Below are positions 1 to 6,948 of a stretch of 7,614 bases of DNA, in pieces; positions within the stretch are counted from its first letter, which is position 1, and the number at the start of each line of letters is the position of its first letter. The notes beneath the pieces were generated by a model that ran no database searches, had not been told where the DNA came from, and saw nothing but the letters and a program-made list of their open reading frames with translations. The position numbers and the translations under genes are program-made. This stretch comes from Ruminococcaceae bacterium UBA7135 (lineage in GTDB: Bacteria > Bacillota > Clostridia > Oscillospirales > Ruminococcaceae), in NCBI GenBank assembly GCA_002492075.1, contig DKXD01000084.1, forward strand, positions 5,375-12,988, in the 5' to 3' direction.

Positions 1-364
1 AATACACGTCATCAAATCCGCGCTCGTACAGCCACTCCTCGGCGCGTTTGAAAACCGCCGCTCCGTAACCCGTTCGCCAATACTCCGGGTGAACGTACAG
101 CGTATGTATCTCGCCCCAGCCGCGCCATTCCGGCTCATTCGCCGCCCTCGCGTGGCAATGCCCGACTATGCGCTCTCCGTCAAGTACAACAAAGCTGCCC
201 TCATTCAAAAACCCCAAACCGCGCGAACGCTCCGCGTACTTTTCGGAGGTTATCCCGTCCAGAAAATCCTGCGGCAGAAGTCCTTTGTAACCCGCTTTCC
301 AAGCCGCCGCATACAACTCGCCTATCGCATTGCAATCGGCTTTTGTCATTGCGCGAATTTCCAT
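1..364 (-). CDS. GNAT-family N-acetyltransferase (partial, C-terminus off the window)
   Basis: The 121 visible codons form the N-terminal two thirds of a Gcn5-related N-acetyltransferase, a cytoplasmic enzyme that moves an acetyl group from acetyl-CoA to an amine. The start MEIRAMTKAD is a typical GNAT first strand. It is followed by helix alpha-1 with AAAWKAGYKGLLPQDFLD (about 19-36), a pattern common in small Firmicutes GNATs. The strand ending in LYVHPEY (89-95) leads into WRTGYG (96-101), which fits motif A, the R/Q-x-x-G-x-G/A pyrophosphate loop for CoA, and then the helix AVFKRAEEWL. The substrate cannot be told from this part. The ATG at 364 keeps the full first strand; the site before it is weak (GGGGTG, about 11 bases upstream). 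The start lies only 10 bases after the stop of the 375-701 gene, so the two are probably cotranscribed. The end is cut by the window edge, not by a stop. Confidence 0.9.
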   Translation of the reverse strand, partial: MEIRAMTKADCNAIGELYAAAWKAGYKGLLPQDFLDGITSEKYAERSRGLGFLNEGSFVVLDGERIVGHCHARAANEPEWRGWGEIHTLYVHPEYWRTGYGAAVFKRAEEWLYERGFDDVY

Positions 365-374
365 TTCATTTTCT

Positions 375-701
375 TCACCCCATCCACAAGCGTTCAACAT
401 CGGACACTTCGTTCCAATTGCTTTCCAAATCACGCAAGACTGCGCCGATACGCTCCGAGATACTCAAACGGCATTGCATAGGAATACTTTCATTTTGGGC
501 GATATATTCATCAACCCTTTTAAATTCATCGAGTATATCCCGAAGGTCTTTTTTGAAAAGCCATACCCCGTTTCCGATGAGCCGCAGACCCAACGCGTCT
601 ATTGCTCTCTGCCAAACCGTATTGAAAAGCTCCTCGCTTGAAACGGGAATACAGCGAAAATTCTTAAAATTTTCCTCCGTTCCGAATATCTCAACCGACA
701 T
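375..701 (-). CDS. Uncharacterised 108-residue protein
   Basis: I do not recognise this family. The ORF stays open upstream to about 830, overlapping the previous gene, but the only convincing start is the ATG at 701, with a perfect GGAGG 8 bases upstream. That gives 108 residues beginning MSVEIFGTEENF. The protein looks alpha/beta and soluble: an N-terminal part with NFRCIPVSSEELFNTVWQRA (about 11-32), a short hydrophobic segment LGLRLIGNGVWLF (37-49), then charged helices with DLRDILDEFKRVDEYI (52-67) and ISERIGAVLRDLESNW (81-96). No signal peptide, membrane helix or catalytic motif is visible. It follows the 784-1161 gene after an 82-base gap and precedes the GNAT gene by 10 bases. Its own good ribosome site and the GNAT overlap-range spacing support it as a real gene; its function is unknown. 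Confidence 0.75.
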   Translation of the reverse strand: MSVEIFGTEENFKNFRCIPVSSEELFNTVWQRAIDALGLRLIGNGVWLFKKDLRDILDEFKRVDEYIAQNESIPMQCRLSISERIGAVLRDLESNWNEVSDVERLWMG

Positions 702-709
702 TATTTCAA

Positions 710-714
710 CCTCC
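710..714 (-). promoter_or_regulatory. Shine-Dalgarno site that fixes the start at 701
   Basis: On the minus strand the sequence reads GGAGG, then 8 bases, then ATG at 701. It decides against the longer reading to about 830, which would overlap the preceding gene and has no comparable site. Confidence 0.8.
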
Positions 715-783
715 GATAACAGGCAGATGATATCGGCAACCTTTCCGACTGCCTTTAATATGTTTCCGCCACTGCGCGGACAG

Positions 784-1161
784 TCACAATATATCCCTCG
801 GCAAGCCCTCAAAGAGAGCCTCCATTTCATTTAAGCTCAACCCGCGAATAAGAACCCAGCCGTCCTTTTCCGCCAAGAAATAGGGCTTAAGCCGCTTCAT
901 CGCCTCGCCGTACTCTATCGTTCCGAGTACGCTGTCTTTTGTGATGCTCACCATTGAAATGAAAAAAAGGTCTATTGTTTTGCCTTTTATCGCCCACTGA
1001 TTCTCCGCGGCAAGCGGAAACAGCGAATCGGTGGTTTCGGTAAGCGCGAGACCCACTACTATCTTCCCGTCCTTTTCGTAAACGTGCGGATTAGCTTTAT
1101 AAGCCTCCTGCCAACGAGAATTCAAGTCCTTTTCTTTTGATTTTTTTCCGAATAAACTCAT
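784..1161 (-). CDS. Uncharacterised 125-residue protein downstream of valS
   Basis: I do not recognise this family. The protein starts with a basic stretch (MSLFGKKSKEKD), then WQEAYKANPHVYEKDGK (17-33), a likely beta-strand IVVGLALTETT (34-44), an amphipathic middle with KTIDLFFISMVSITKDSVLGTIEYGEA (61-87) and an acidic C-terminal helix LNEMEALFEGLPRDI (110-124). The hydrophobic patches are too short for membrane helices and there is no signal peptide, so it is probably cytosolic. The ATG at 1161 has AAGGAG 5 bases upstream, and that site overlaps the valS TAA stop (9-base gap). It is therefore very likely translated from the valS transcript, possibly by ribosomes re-initiating after valS. 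No catalytic residues stand out. Confidence 0.8.
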   Translation of the reverse strand: MSLFGKKSKEKDLNSRWQEAYKANPHVYEKDGKIVVGLALTETTDSLFPLAAENQWAIKGKTIDLFFISMVSITKDSVLGTIEYGEAMKRLKPYFLAEKDGWVLIRGLSLNEMEALFEGLPRDIL

Positions 1162-1170
1162 AGCTGCTCC

Positions 1171-3801
1171 TTATTTCAAGCTTTCGATACTTTCAAGTAT
1201 CTTCTTCATCTTCTCCTCTGCCTTGGCAAGTTTGGTGCGCTCGTTCTCGATCTGCTGCGCGGGAGCTTTTGACAAAAAGCCTTGATTGTTAAGCTTGCCT
1301 GAAAGGAAGTCAATATCCTTTTGAGCCGCCTTTTTCTCCTTTTCGAGACGCGCAAGCTCTTTTTCCTTGTCGACAAGCTCGCCCATAGGAATGAATACTC
1401 TAGCGCTGTCGGTGACTACCGTTACCATTCCGTCGGTGTTTTCCGCTTTATCGACCACGGAGAATTCTCCCGCACCCGCCAGCTTCTCAAAGAACGGTTC
1501 AGCGTTTTTGAAGATCTCCGCGAACTGCGTTTCCACTATCTCGGTAACTCTCTTTGACGGCGGAACATTCATTTCATTGCGCTGTACGCGGATAGCGCGG
1601 ATAACGCCGATAACGCGCGAGAACTCCTCTTTCTCCTTTACGAAGTTGAGCTTCTCATCGTACTCGCACCACTTCGTCATCATAATGCTTTCCTGTTCAC
1701 CGTGCGGCAGCGACTGCCAAATCTCCTCGGTTACGAACGGGATAAACGGGTGCAACGTTTTCAAAATGCCGCGCATAATGTAAACGAGAACGTTTTGCGC
1801 CGCGAGAGCCGCTTCACCGCCCGCCGCTATTCTCGGCTTTGTAAGCTCGATGTACCAGTCACAGAAGATATCCCAAGTAAAATCGTAAACGTTCTGAACC
1901 GCAACGCCGAGCTCATAGGCTTCAAGGTTCGAGGTCACGTTCTTTATCATATCGTTGAACAGTGACAGCGCCCACTTATCCTCGATAGGCATATCCTCAG
2001 GGAGCTTCGGTTCGGTGAAGTCGTCGGGCAGGTTCATCAAGATAAAGCGCGACGCGTTCCACAGCTTGTTTATAAAGTTGCGGGAATTCATAACTTTCGT
2101 TTCCGTCCAGCGCATATCGTTTCCGGGAGCGTTGCCCGTAACGAGCGTCAAGCGCAAAGCGTCCGCTCCATATTTCTCGATTATCTCCAACGGATCTACG
2201 CCGTTGCCGAGAGATTTCGACATCTTTCTTCCCTGCTCATCGCGCACAAGTCCGTGTATAAGCACGTCCTTAAACGGCTTCTCGCCCGTGTGCTCCAGTC
2301 CGCTGAATATCATTCTCGATACCCAGAACGTAATGATGTCGTAGCCCGTAACGAGCGTCTGCGTGGGATAGAAGTACTTATAGTCCTCGGTCTCCTCGGG
2401 CCAGCCGAGCGTAGAGAAAGGCCACAGCGCAGAGCTGAACCAAGTATCGAGAGTGTCCTCGTCCTGAACCATAGCCGCGCCGCACTTCGGGCATTTATCA
2501 ATGCCGTCGAGAGTTATTTCGGTGTGACCGCAGTCCTTGTTTTGGCAATAGAACGCGGGAATACGGTGTCCCCACCATATCTGACGGGAAATGCACCAGT
2601 CGCGGATATTCTCCATCCAGAACAGATAGCTGTTTTCAAAACGCTTGGGAACATAGCGTAGCTCGCCGCTCTTAACAACGTCAATAGCGGGCTTTGCGAG
2701 GTCTTTCATCTTGACAAACCATTGCAGGGAAGCGGTAGGTTCAACTGTCGTGCCGCAGCGCTGACAAGTGCCGACATTGTGCTTATGCGGCTCTACCTTG
2801 ACAAGCAAGCCCTGAGCTTCCAAATCGGCTATCATAGCCTTACGAGCCTCGTATCTGTCCATTCCCGAGTACTTGCCGAAGCCCTCTTTAATAGTCGCGT
2901 CGTCGTTCATCATGTGGATAACGGGAAGATCGTGGCGTTTTCCTACCTCAAAGTCGTTGGGGTCGTGCGCGGGAGTTATCTTAACGCAGCCCGTGCCAAA
3001 CTCCATATCAACGTAATCGTCGGAAACAACGGGAATTTCGCGGTCGGTAAGCGGCAGCTTCAGCATTTTGCCGACAAGGCTTGTGTAACGCTCGTCCTTT
3101 GGATTTACCGCAACGGCACTGTCTCCCAAAAGAGTTTCAGGGCGCGTGGTGGCAATTTCAACATAACCGCTGCCATCAGCGATAGGATAGTTGATGTGCC
3201 AGAAAAAGCCGTCCTGCTCCTCATATTCCGTTTCAATGTCGGAAATGGACGTTTTGCAATTGGGACACCAGTTGATTATTCGCTCGCCGCGGTAGATAAG
3301 CCCCTTGTTGTACAAGTCCATAAAGACTTTCTGAACGGCTTTGGAGCAGCCCTCGTCCATTGTGAAACGGTCGCGGCTCCAATCGCAGGAGGAACCCATT
3401 TTACGCTGCTGCTCTCTTATCCGACCGCCGTATTTCGCCGTCCAATCCCAAGCGCGTTTAAGGAAGCCGTCGCGCCCGAGGTCGTATTTCGTGATACCCT
3501 CTTCTTTCATAGCCGAAACGATCTTCGCCTCGGTAGCAAGTGCCGCGTGGTCTGTGCCGGGCAGCCACAGCGCGGAGTAGCCCTCCATTCTCTTAAAACG
3601 GATAAGTATATCCTGGAGAGTGCTGTCCAGCGCGTGCCCCATGTGGAGCTGTCCCGTGACGTTGGGCGGCGGCATTACTATCGTGTACGGCTTTTTCTCG
3701 GGGTCGCGCTCCGCTTTGAAATAGCCGCTCTCCTCCCAGTATTTGTAAAGTCTGTCCTCGAAATCCTTCGGGGAATAGGTTTTGTTTAGTTCTTTTTTCA
3801 T
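1171..3801 (-). CDS. valS: Valyl-tRNA synthetase
   Basis: Class I synthetase that joins valine to tRNA-Val in the cytosol, using ATP, and hydrolyses mischarged threonine. At 876 residues it is close to the usual bacterial length and appears intact. The N-terminal catalytic half carries PPPNVTGQLHMGHAL, with the HIGH-type motif HMGH at 53-56. The CP1 editing domain includes ATTRPETLLGD (217-227) and GCVKITPAHDPNDFEVG (271-287). Four cysteine pairs, C179/C182, C346/C349, C419/C424 and C437/C440, fit the two zinc sites known in ValRS. LDTWFSSALWPF (451-462) and GRKMSKSLG (524-532, KMSKS at 526-530) complete the active site. The anticodon-binding helical domain follows (about 570-760), then the charged coiled-coil arm (about 808-876) typical of ValRS. 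The ATG at 3801 follows AAAGGA by 9 bases. The gene sits 110 bases after the 3912-4613 gene, and its stop overlaps the next ribosome site. Confidence 0.98.
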   Translation of the reverse strand: MKKELNKTYSPKDFEDRLYKYWEESGYFKAERDPEKKPYTIVMPPPNVTGQLHMGHALDSTLQDILIRFKRMEGYSALWLPGTDHAALATEAKIVSAMKEEGITKYDLGRDGFLKRAWDWTAKYGGRIREQQRKMGSSCDWSRDRFTMDEGCSKAVQKVFMDLYNKGLIYRGERIINWCPNCKTSISDIETEYEEQDGFFWHINYPIADGSGYVEIATTRPETLLGDSAVAVNPKDERYTSLVGKMLKLPLTDREIPVVSDDYVDMEFGTGCVKITPAHDPNDFEVGKRHDLPVIHMMNDDATIKEGFGKYSGMDRYEARKAMIADLEAQGLLVKVEPHKHNVGTCQRCGTTVEPTASLQWFVKMKDLAKPAIDVVKSGELRYVPKRFENSYLFWMENIRDWCISRQIWWGHRIPAFYCQNKDCGHTEITLDGIDKCPKCGAAMVQDEDTLDTWFSSALWPFSTLGWPEETEDYKYFYPTQTLVTGYDIITFWVSRMIFSGLEHTGEKPFKDVLIHGLVRDEQGRKMSKSLGNGVDPLEIIEKYGADALRLTLVTGNAPGNDMRWTETKVMNSRNFINKLWNASRFILMNLPDDFTEPKLPEDMPIEDKWALSLFNDMIKNVTSNLEAYELGVAVQNVYDFTWDIFCDWYIELTKPRIAAGGEAALAAQNVLVYIMRGILKTLHPFIPFVTEEIWQSLPHGEQESIMMTKWCEYDEKLNFVKEKEEFSRVIGVIRAIRVQRNEMNVPPSKRVTEIVETQFAEIFKNAEPFFEKLAGAGEFSVVDKAENTDGMVTVVTDSARVFIPMGELVDKEKELARLEKEKKAAQKDIDFLSGKLNNQGFLSKAPAQQIENERTKLAKAEEKMKKILESIESLK

Positions 3802-3850
3802 TGCCTTATGTCCTTTCTTTGATTTACTTTTTTATCGGTTACGGTACTGC

Positions 3851-3897
3851 CGCCGCGTTTTTCCCGCCTGCGGCGGGAAAAACGCATTAAATCGGCG
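3851..3897. repeat. Perfect palindrome in the valS leader
   Basis: GCGTTTTTCCCGCC (3855-3868) and GGCGGGAAAAACGC (3872-3885) are perfect 14-base inverted arms around the 3-base loop TGC. A second short pair, CGCC (3851-3854) with GGCG (3894-3897), can extend the stem past an 8-base bulge on one side. It fills much of the gap between the 233-residue gene and valS. The T run precedes the G+C core and the A run follows it on both strands, the reverse of a rho-independent terminator, so no U tract follows the hairpin in the valS direction. It could be an mRNA-stabilising or processing hairpin, a repeat-family element, or a protein-binding palindrome. The symmetry is certain; the role is unknown. 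Confidence 0.85.
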
Positions 3898-3915
3898 TTC
3901 CTTTATGTTTTTTAA
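3886..3915 (-). promoter_or_regulatory. valS: Possible weak sigma-A-type promoter for valS
   Basis: On the minus strand TTAAAA (3910-3915, 4 of 6 to TTGACA) stands 18 bases before TTTAAT (3886-3891, 5 of 6 to TATAAT). Transcription would begin within the palindrome, putting the hairpin at the 5' end of the message. The -35 element overlaps the stop codon of the upstream gene. Matches this weak are common by chance. Confidence 0.25.
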
Positions 3916-4613
3916 TCGTATTCCTCCGAGATAAACTTAAAATCCCCGGTCTTGTCTATCTTATCAAAAACGCGGCTCTTTAACCGCTCCTCAAACGTCT
4001 CTGCCGCCTTATTGAACAGCATACTCCGAAATTCGCCGTTAGTGCACATCAGCATAACGCCGAGCGGCTCAGGGTCGACCGTTATCATTTTCTCAACGGG
4101 ATAATTTCCGCTGTTGTCGGCGGCGGTTTCATCTCCGTTATAATATTCGATAACCTCCCGCATTTCCTCTGTTGTGGCGGTTCGGACGGCGATCTCGACC
4201 GCCTCACCATCGTAAAACCACCCCACAAAAAGCCTCGCCGCTGTCTGCTTTCTGCTGATTATCTCTTTGGCGATTTTATCCGCCTGTTCCTTGATGAATT
4301 TCAGCACCGCGCTTTCGGATTTTCCGATATTCCTAAAATGAACATAGAACAGCCGCGTGTGCCCGTTATCGTCAAACTCGACCTTGTCAAGCTCGCCGTT
4401 CTTGTCGAATACGGCGGTAAGTCCGTCGGGCATTTTATCGCGTGGAACGGTGTAAATCCGCGATTCGCTTTCATACATCGGCACATCGTAGTTTATCATC
4501 TGATATTCGTTGTCGTAGTCAAGCTCTAAACAATCTTCCGTATTGTCGGTATTCAACTCATTAAATTTAAACTCACCCGCCTTAAATTTCAGCGGAATTC
4601 TATAAACACCCAT
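3912..4613 (-). CDS. Uncharacterised 233-residue protein
   Basis: I do not recognise this family. The frame could open at a TTG at 4631, but the ATG at 4613 is the better start because AAAGGAA lies 8 bases upstream, inside the longer reading. The protein then begins MGVYRIPLKFKAGEF. The first 90 residues are rich in short strands and acidic residues, with YTVPRDKMPDGLTAVFDKNGELDKVEF (54-80). A helix, SAVLKFIKEQADKIAKEIISRKQTAARLF (101-129), follows, then strands GWFYDGEAVEIAVRTATTEEM (131-151). The C-terminal part includes VDPEPLGVMLMCTNGEFRSMLFNKAAETFEERL (179-211) and ends in a charged strand DFKFISEEYD. No signal peptide, membrane segment or clear catalytic motif is visible. It follows the acidic 4638-5099 gene by 24 bases and is probably in one transcript with it. 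Confidence 0.8.
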   Translation of the reverse strand: MGVYRIPLKFKAGEFKFNELNTDNTEDCLELDYDNEYQMINYDVPMYESESRIYTVPRDKMPDGLTAVFDKNGELDKVEFDDNGHTRLFYVHFRNIGKSESAVLKFIKEQADKIAKEIISRKQTAARLFVGWFYDGEAVEIAVRTATTEEMREVIEYYNGDETAADNSGNYPVEKMITVDPEPLGVMLMCTNGEFRSMLFNKAAETFEERLKSRVFDKIDKTGDFKFISEEYD

Positions 4614-4621
4614 TTTAGCGT

Positions 4622-4628
4622 TTCCTTT
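4622..4628 (-). promoter_or_regulatory. Ribosome site that fixes the start at 4613
   Basis: AAAGGAA on the minus strand lies 8 bases before the ATG at 4613. It sits inside the reading that would begin with TTG at 4631, so the shorter protein (233 rather than 239 residues) is preferred. Confidence 0.7.
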
Positions 4629-4637
4629 CAATTTGAT

Positions 4638-5099
4638 TTATCCGTAAATCCCGTTATCGCTGAAATCTCCGTCCTTATCGACAAAAATCATAAACGCGTG
4701 ATCGGTGAACATACCGTCCAAGTCTATGTCGATATCCACCGACTCGCCGTCATGTTCAACGCAGATAAAGCCCATTGAAACGCGTTTCCGGAACTCCTCG
4801 GGCGAAACGGTATCCGCTTCGTCTTCATCATCTCCCGAACCCCATATCTCGATAGGCTCATCGGGCTTGTCGGAGTCAATGAAGCTTTTCAGCGTGTAGT
4901 CCAGAAGCGCTTTTTCCAACTCGGCGGAGTTCTCAACAAGCTCCGAGAGCCGCTTAAAGCCCTTATCGGCACTGCCGTTCTCATCGCAATTCACGGTCAC
5001 GAGAATTTTGTCTTCCGTGCCGTGCCAGACAGCGTAACCGTTGTAATAGCTGTGATTTTTACAGACGATGAGTTTAAAGCTGCCGAGTTCATTTTCCAA
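4638..5099 (-). CDS. Acidic 153-residue protein, possibly DUF2262-like at its C-terminus
   Basis: This is a strongly acidic soluble protein; I count about 37 Asp/Glu against about 13 Lys/Arg. The N-terminus has strands KLIVCKNHSYYNGYAVWHG (9-27) and KILVTVNCDENG (31-42), then a helix with RLSELVENSAELEKALLDY (50-68). An acidic linker at about 89-96 (GDDEDEAD) leads to SPEEFRKRVSMGFICVEHDGESVDIDIDLDGMFTDHAFMIFVDKDGDFSDNGIYG. The C-terminal pattern of acidic strand, aromatic-DH, then V-D-x-D-G-x-F and a closing G-x-x-G resembles DUF2262, a family of unknown function, but this is from memory. The only plausible start is TTG at 5099, since an in-frame TGA lies 24 bases upstream and no suitable ATG follows. 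Its ribosome site is a weak purine run (GAAAGAAAAAG). It lies 35 bases after rqcH. Confidence 0.75.
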   Translation of the reverse strand: MENELGSFKLIVCKNHSYYNGYAVWHGTEDKILVTVNCDENGSADKGFKRLSELVENSAELEKALLDYTLKSFIDSDKPDEPIEIWGSGDDEDEADTVSPEEFRKRVSMGFICVEHDGESVDIDIDLDGMFTDHAFMIFVDKDGDFSDNGIYG

Positions 5100-5134
5100 A
5101 ACAACGTTTTTCTTTTTCTTTCAAAATCCGAACA

Positions 5135-6913
5135 TTATTGATCCTTTCCGCGCAATTTCTCGACCACGCTCTCATCGGGCGTGACGTAAAGCGTTTTGTT
5201 GTTCGTAAAGATAACCATTCCGGGCTTCGCGCCCGCAGGCTTTTTGACGAATTTCACCGCGACGTAATCCACGGGAACACCCGAGCCGCTTTTGCCCTTG
5301 GAGTGAAACGCCGCGAGCATTGCCGCCTCGGTGAGCGTCTTATCGGAGGGACTTAGACCGTTGGTGCGGATTATAACGTGCGAACCCGCAATATCCTTGG
5401 TGTGAAGCCAAATATCCGTAGCCTTTGCGGTTTTCAGCGTGAGAATATCGTTCTGGCGATTGTTGCGCCCGACAAGTATCTCGAAACCCTCCGAGGAGCG
5501 GAATTTAAGCGGCTCTGACAGCTTTTTGGACGGTCTGTCGTCACCCTTTTGAGCGCGTAAATATCCCTGTTCGCGGAGTTCCCGGCGAATTTCGGAAAGC
5601 TCGCTGTCGCTTTCGGCTCGGCTCACGCTGTCAAGCACACTGTCGAGGTAGGAAAGCTCCTCGCCGCCCTTTTTGATAAGCTCCGTCAGCTTTTTCTCCG
5701 CCGTGTCGAGCTTTCGGTACTCGTTATAGTACTTCTGCGCGTTCTGCGCGGGGGTCAATCGCGCGTCCAGAGCTATATCGCGCGGTTCGCCCGTGTAGAA
5801 GTCCTCCAGAACGCACTTCGTCATTCCCTTTTCAAGGCGATAGATGTTCGCGTTGACCAAATCTCCCGTAACTCGGAAAACCTCGCGCTCTCCGCACTCG
5901 GCAAGCTCCTTTTTCTGCAATTCAAGCTTTCGCGAAACGCGCTCGTATGCGGTATTGACGGTTTTGAGCAGATCGCGCGCTTTTTGGTGCATACGGTCTT
6001 GCCTTGCCGCCGCGCCGAAAAACTCGTCCAACAGCTTGCTCGGACTGTCAAATCTCGCAGAATTATACAAGCCGCCGTATTGCTTAACATCAACAAACGA
6101 AAAATCCTTTTTCCTGCCCGTTTCATCGGTGAGCAGAGTGTAATTCGCCGCTCCGTCAAGCGCGTTCTTCGCGTTCTCCAAGAAGTCGCCAACGCGCATT
6201 TTTTCAGGGTCGGACAACCCGCCGACAACCGCGTCGACGTCGCCCGCCGCATAGAACGCGCACTCCCTCGCAAAGATCGGCGCGATACCCTCAAGAACTG
6301 CCGAAAGAGCTTTCGCAAGCCTTTGAGTATCGTATTCCCCGCCGAAAAGAGCGTTCAACACATCCGCAGGCTCAACGTCAAGAAGACTGAGCCGTTCGGC
6401 ACGCGGCGGAGCCTCATACGGAATATTCGGGAGTATTCGCCGCCCCGTGAAGCTCTCGTCGCCGCCATCCGTGATACGCTTAATGCTGTCAATTACTCTG
6501 CTGTCGCGCACCAAGATTATGTTAGAGTACCGCCCCATTATCTCGGAAGTAAGCGTGTTCAGCACCTTGTCGCCTATCTCGTTTACGCACTCGAAATCGA
6601 AGTACAGAATACGCTCTAGCCCGTCCTGACGTATATTTACGAGCTTTCCGCCGCTCAAATGCTTGCGGAGTATCATACAGAACAGCGGCGGCGCGGACGG
6701 GTTCTCATAGTCCTGTTCCGTCAAATGAACGCGTGCCGCCGTGCCGTTCGCCGAGAACACTATTTTTTTCGCCAAACGATCTTCACCGCCCAACATTCGC
6801 AAAGAAACAACTATCTCCTCACGCGAGGGCTGGGATATTTTGTCCACTCTCGCGCCGACAAGCGCGGAGAGTTCTTCTTTAACACAATGTAAAAATGCTC
6901 CGTCAAGCGACAT
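5135..6913 (-). CDS. rqcH: NFACT-family ribosome quality-control protein RqcH (Rqc2/NEMF homologue; formerly fibronectin-binding protein FbpA/YloA)
   Basis: In bacteria RqcH binds 50S subunits that carry a stalled peptidyl-tRNA, recruits tRNA-Ala and adds a C-terminal alanine tail that marks the peptide for degradation. The 592 residues compare with about 570 in Bacillus subtilis. The NFACT-N domain spans about 1-210, beginning MSLDGAFLHCVKEEL, with GLERILYFDFE (98-108) and EIMGRYSNIILVRD (124-137). LEGIAPIFAREC (207-218) fits the helix-hairpin-helix. A coiled-coil M region runs about 300-455. The NFACT-R domain spans about 468-580 and carries FEILVGRNNRQNDILT (477-492) and DIWLHTKDIAGSHVIIR (500-516), close to family consensus. 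The Asp-Arg pair known to matter in RqcH is Glu100-Arg101 here. The ATG at 6913 follows AGGGGG by 8 bases. It sits between two DUF genes with gaps of about 35 bases; I see no frameshift. Confidence 0.95.
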   Translation of the reverse strand: MSLDGAFLHCVKEELSALVGARVDKISQPSREEIVVSLRMLGGEDRLAKKIVFSANGTAARVHLTEQDYENPSAPPLFCMILRKHLSGGKLVNIRQDGLERILYFDFECVNEIGDKVLNTLTSEIMGRYSNIILVRDSRVIDSIKRITDGGDESFTGRRILPNIPYEAPPRAERLSLLDVEPADVLNALFGGEYDTQRLAKALSAVLEGIAPIFARECAFYAAGDVDAVVGGLSDPEKMRVGDFLENAKNALDGAANYTLLTDETGRKKDFSFVDVKQYGGLYNSARFDSPSKLLDEFFGAAARQDRMHQKARDLLKTVNTAYERVSRKLELQKKELAECGEREVFRVTGDLVNANIYRLEKGMTKCVLEDFYTGEPRDIALDARLTPAQNAQKYYNEYRKLDTAEKKLTELIKKGGEELSYLDSVLDSVSRAESDSELSEIRRELREQGYLRAQKGDDRPSKKLSEPLKFRSSEGFEILVGRNNRQNDILTLKTAKATDIWLHTKDIAGSHVIIRTNGLSPSDKTLTEAAMLAAFHSKGKSGSGVPVDYVAVKFVKKPAGAKPGMVIFTNNKTLYVTPDESVVEKLRGKDQ

Positions 6914-6948
6914 TTTCGCCGCCCCCTTTCTTTTAGCTTATGTAATGA

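Noticed and set aside
722..753. Imperfect hairpin in the 82-base gap (GGCAG/CTGCC outside, TCGG/CCGA inside)
   Set aside because: Short stems with a 6-base bulge and no U run after it; this is within what chance gives in a gap of this size, so I do not call a regulator or terminator.
702..830. N-terminal extension of the 108-residue protein to about 830
   Set aside because: It would overlap the 784-1161 gene and lacks a ribosome site, while ATG 701 has a perfect one.
2722..3789. Plus-strand open frame of 355 codons opposite valS
   Set aside because: It lies wholly antisense to an intact valS with all class I motifs, and its product has no recognisable domain. Long antisense frames of this sort arise from codon bias in the real gene.
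3835..3860. Possible T-box core (GGCAGTACCGT on the minus strand)
   Set aside because: It departs from the conserved AGGGTGGNACCGCG at key positions, and the leader has no specifier stem or terminator I can recognise.
5821..6619. Open frames of 165 codons (minus, other frame) and 211 codons (plus) inside rqcH
   Set aside because: Both fall within the continuous rqcH reading frame and their products look like low-complexity Arg/Ser-rich shadows, not proteins.
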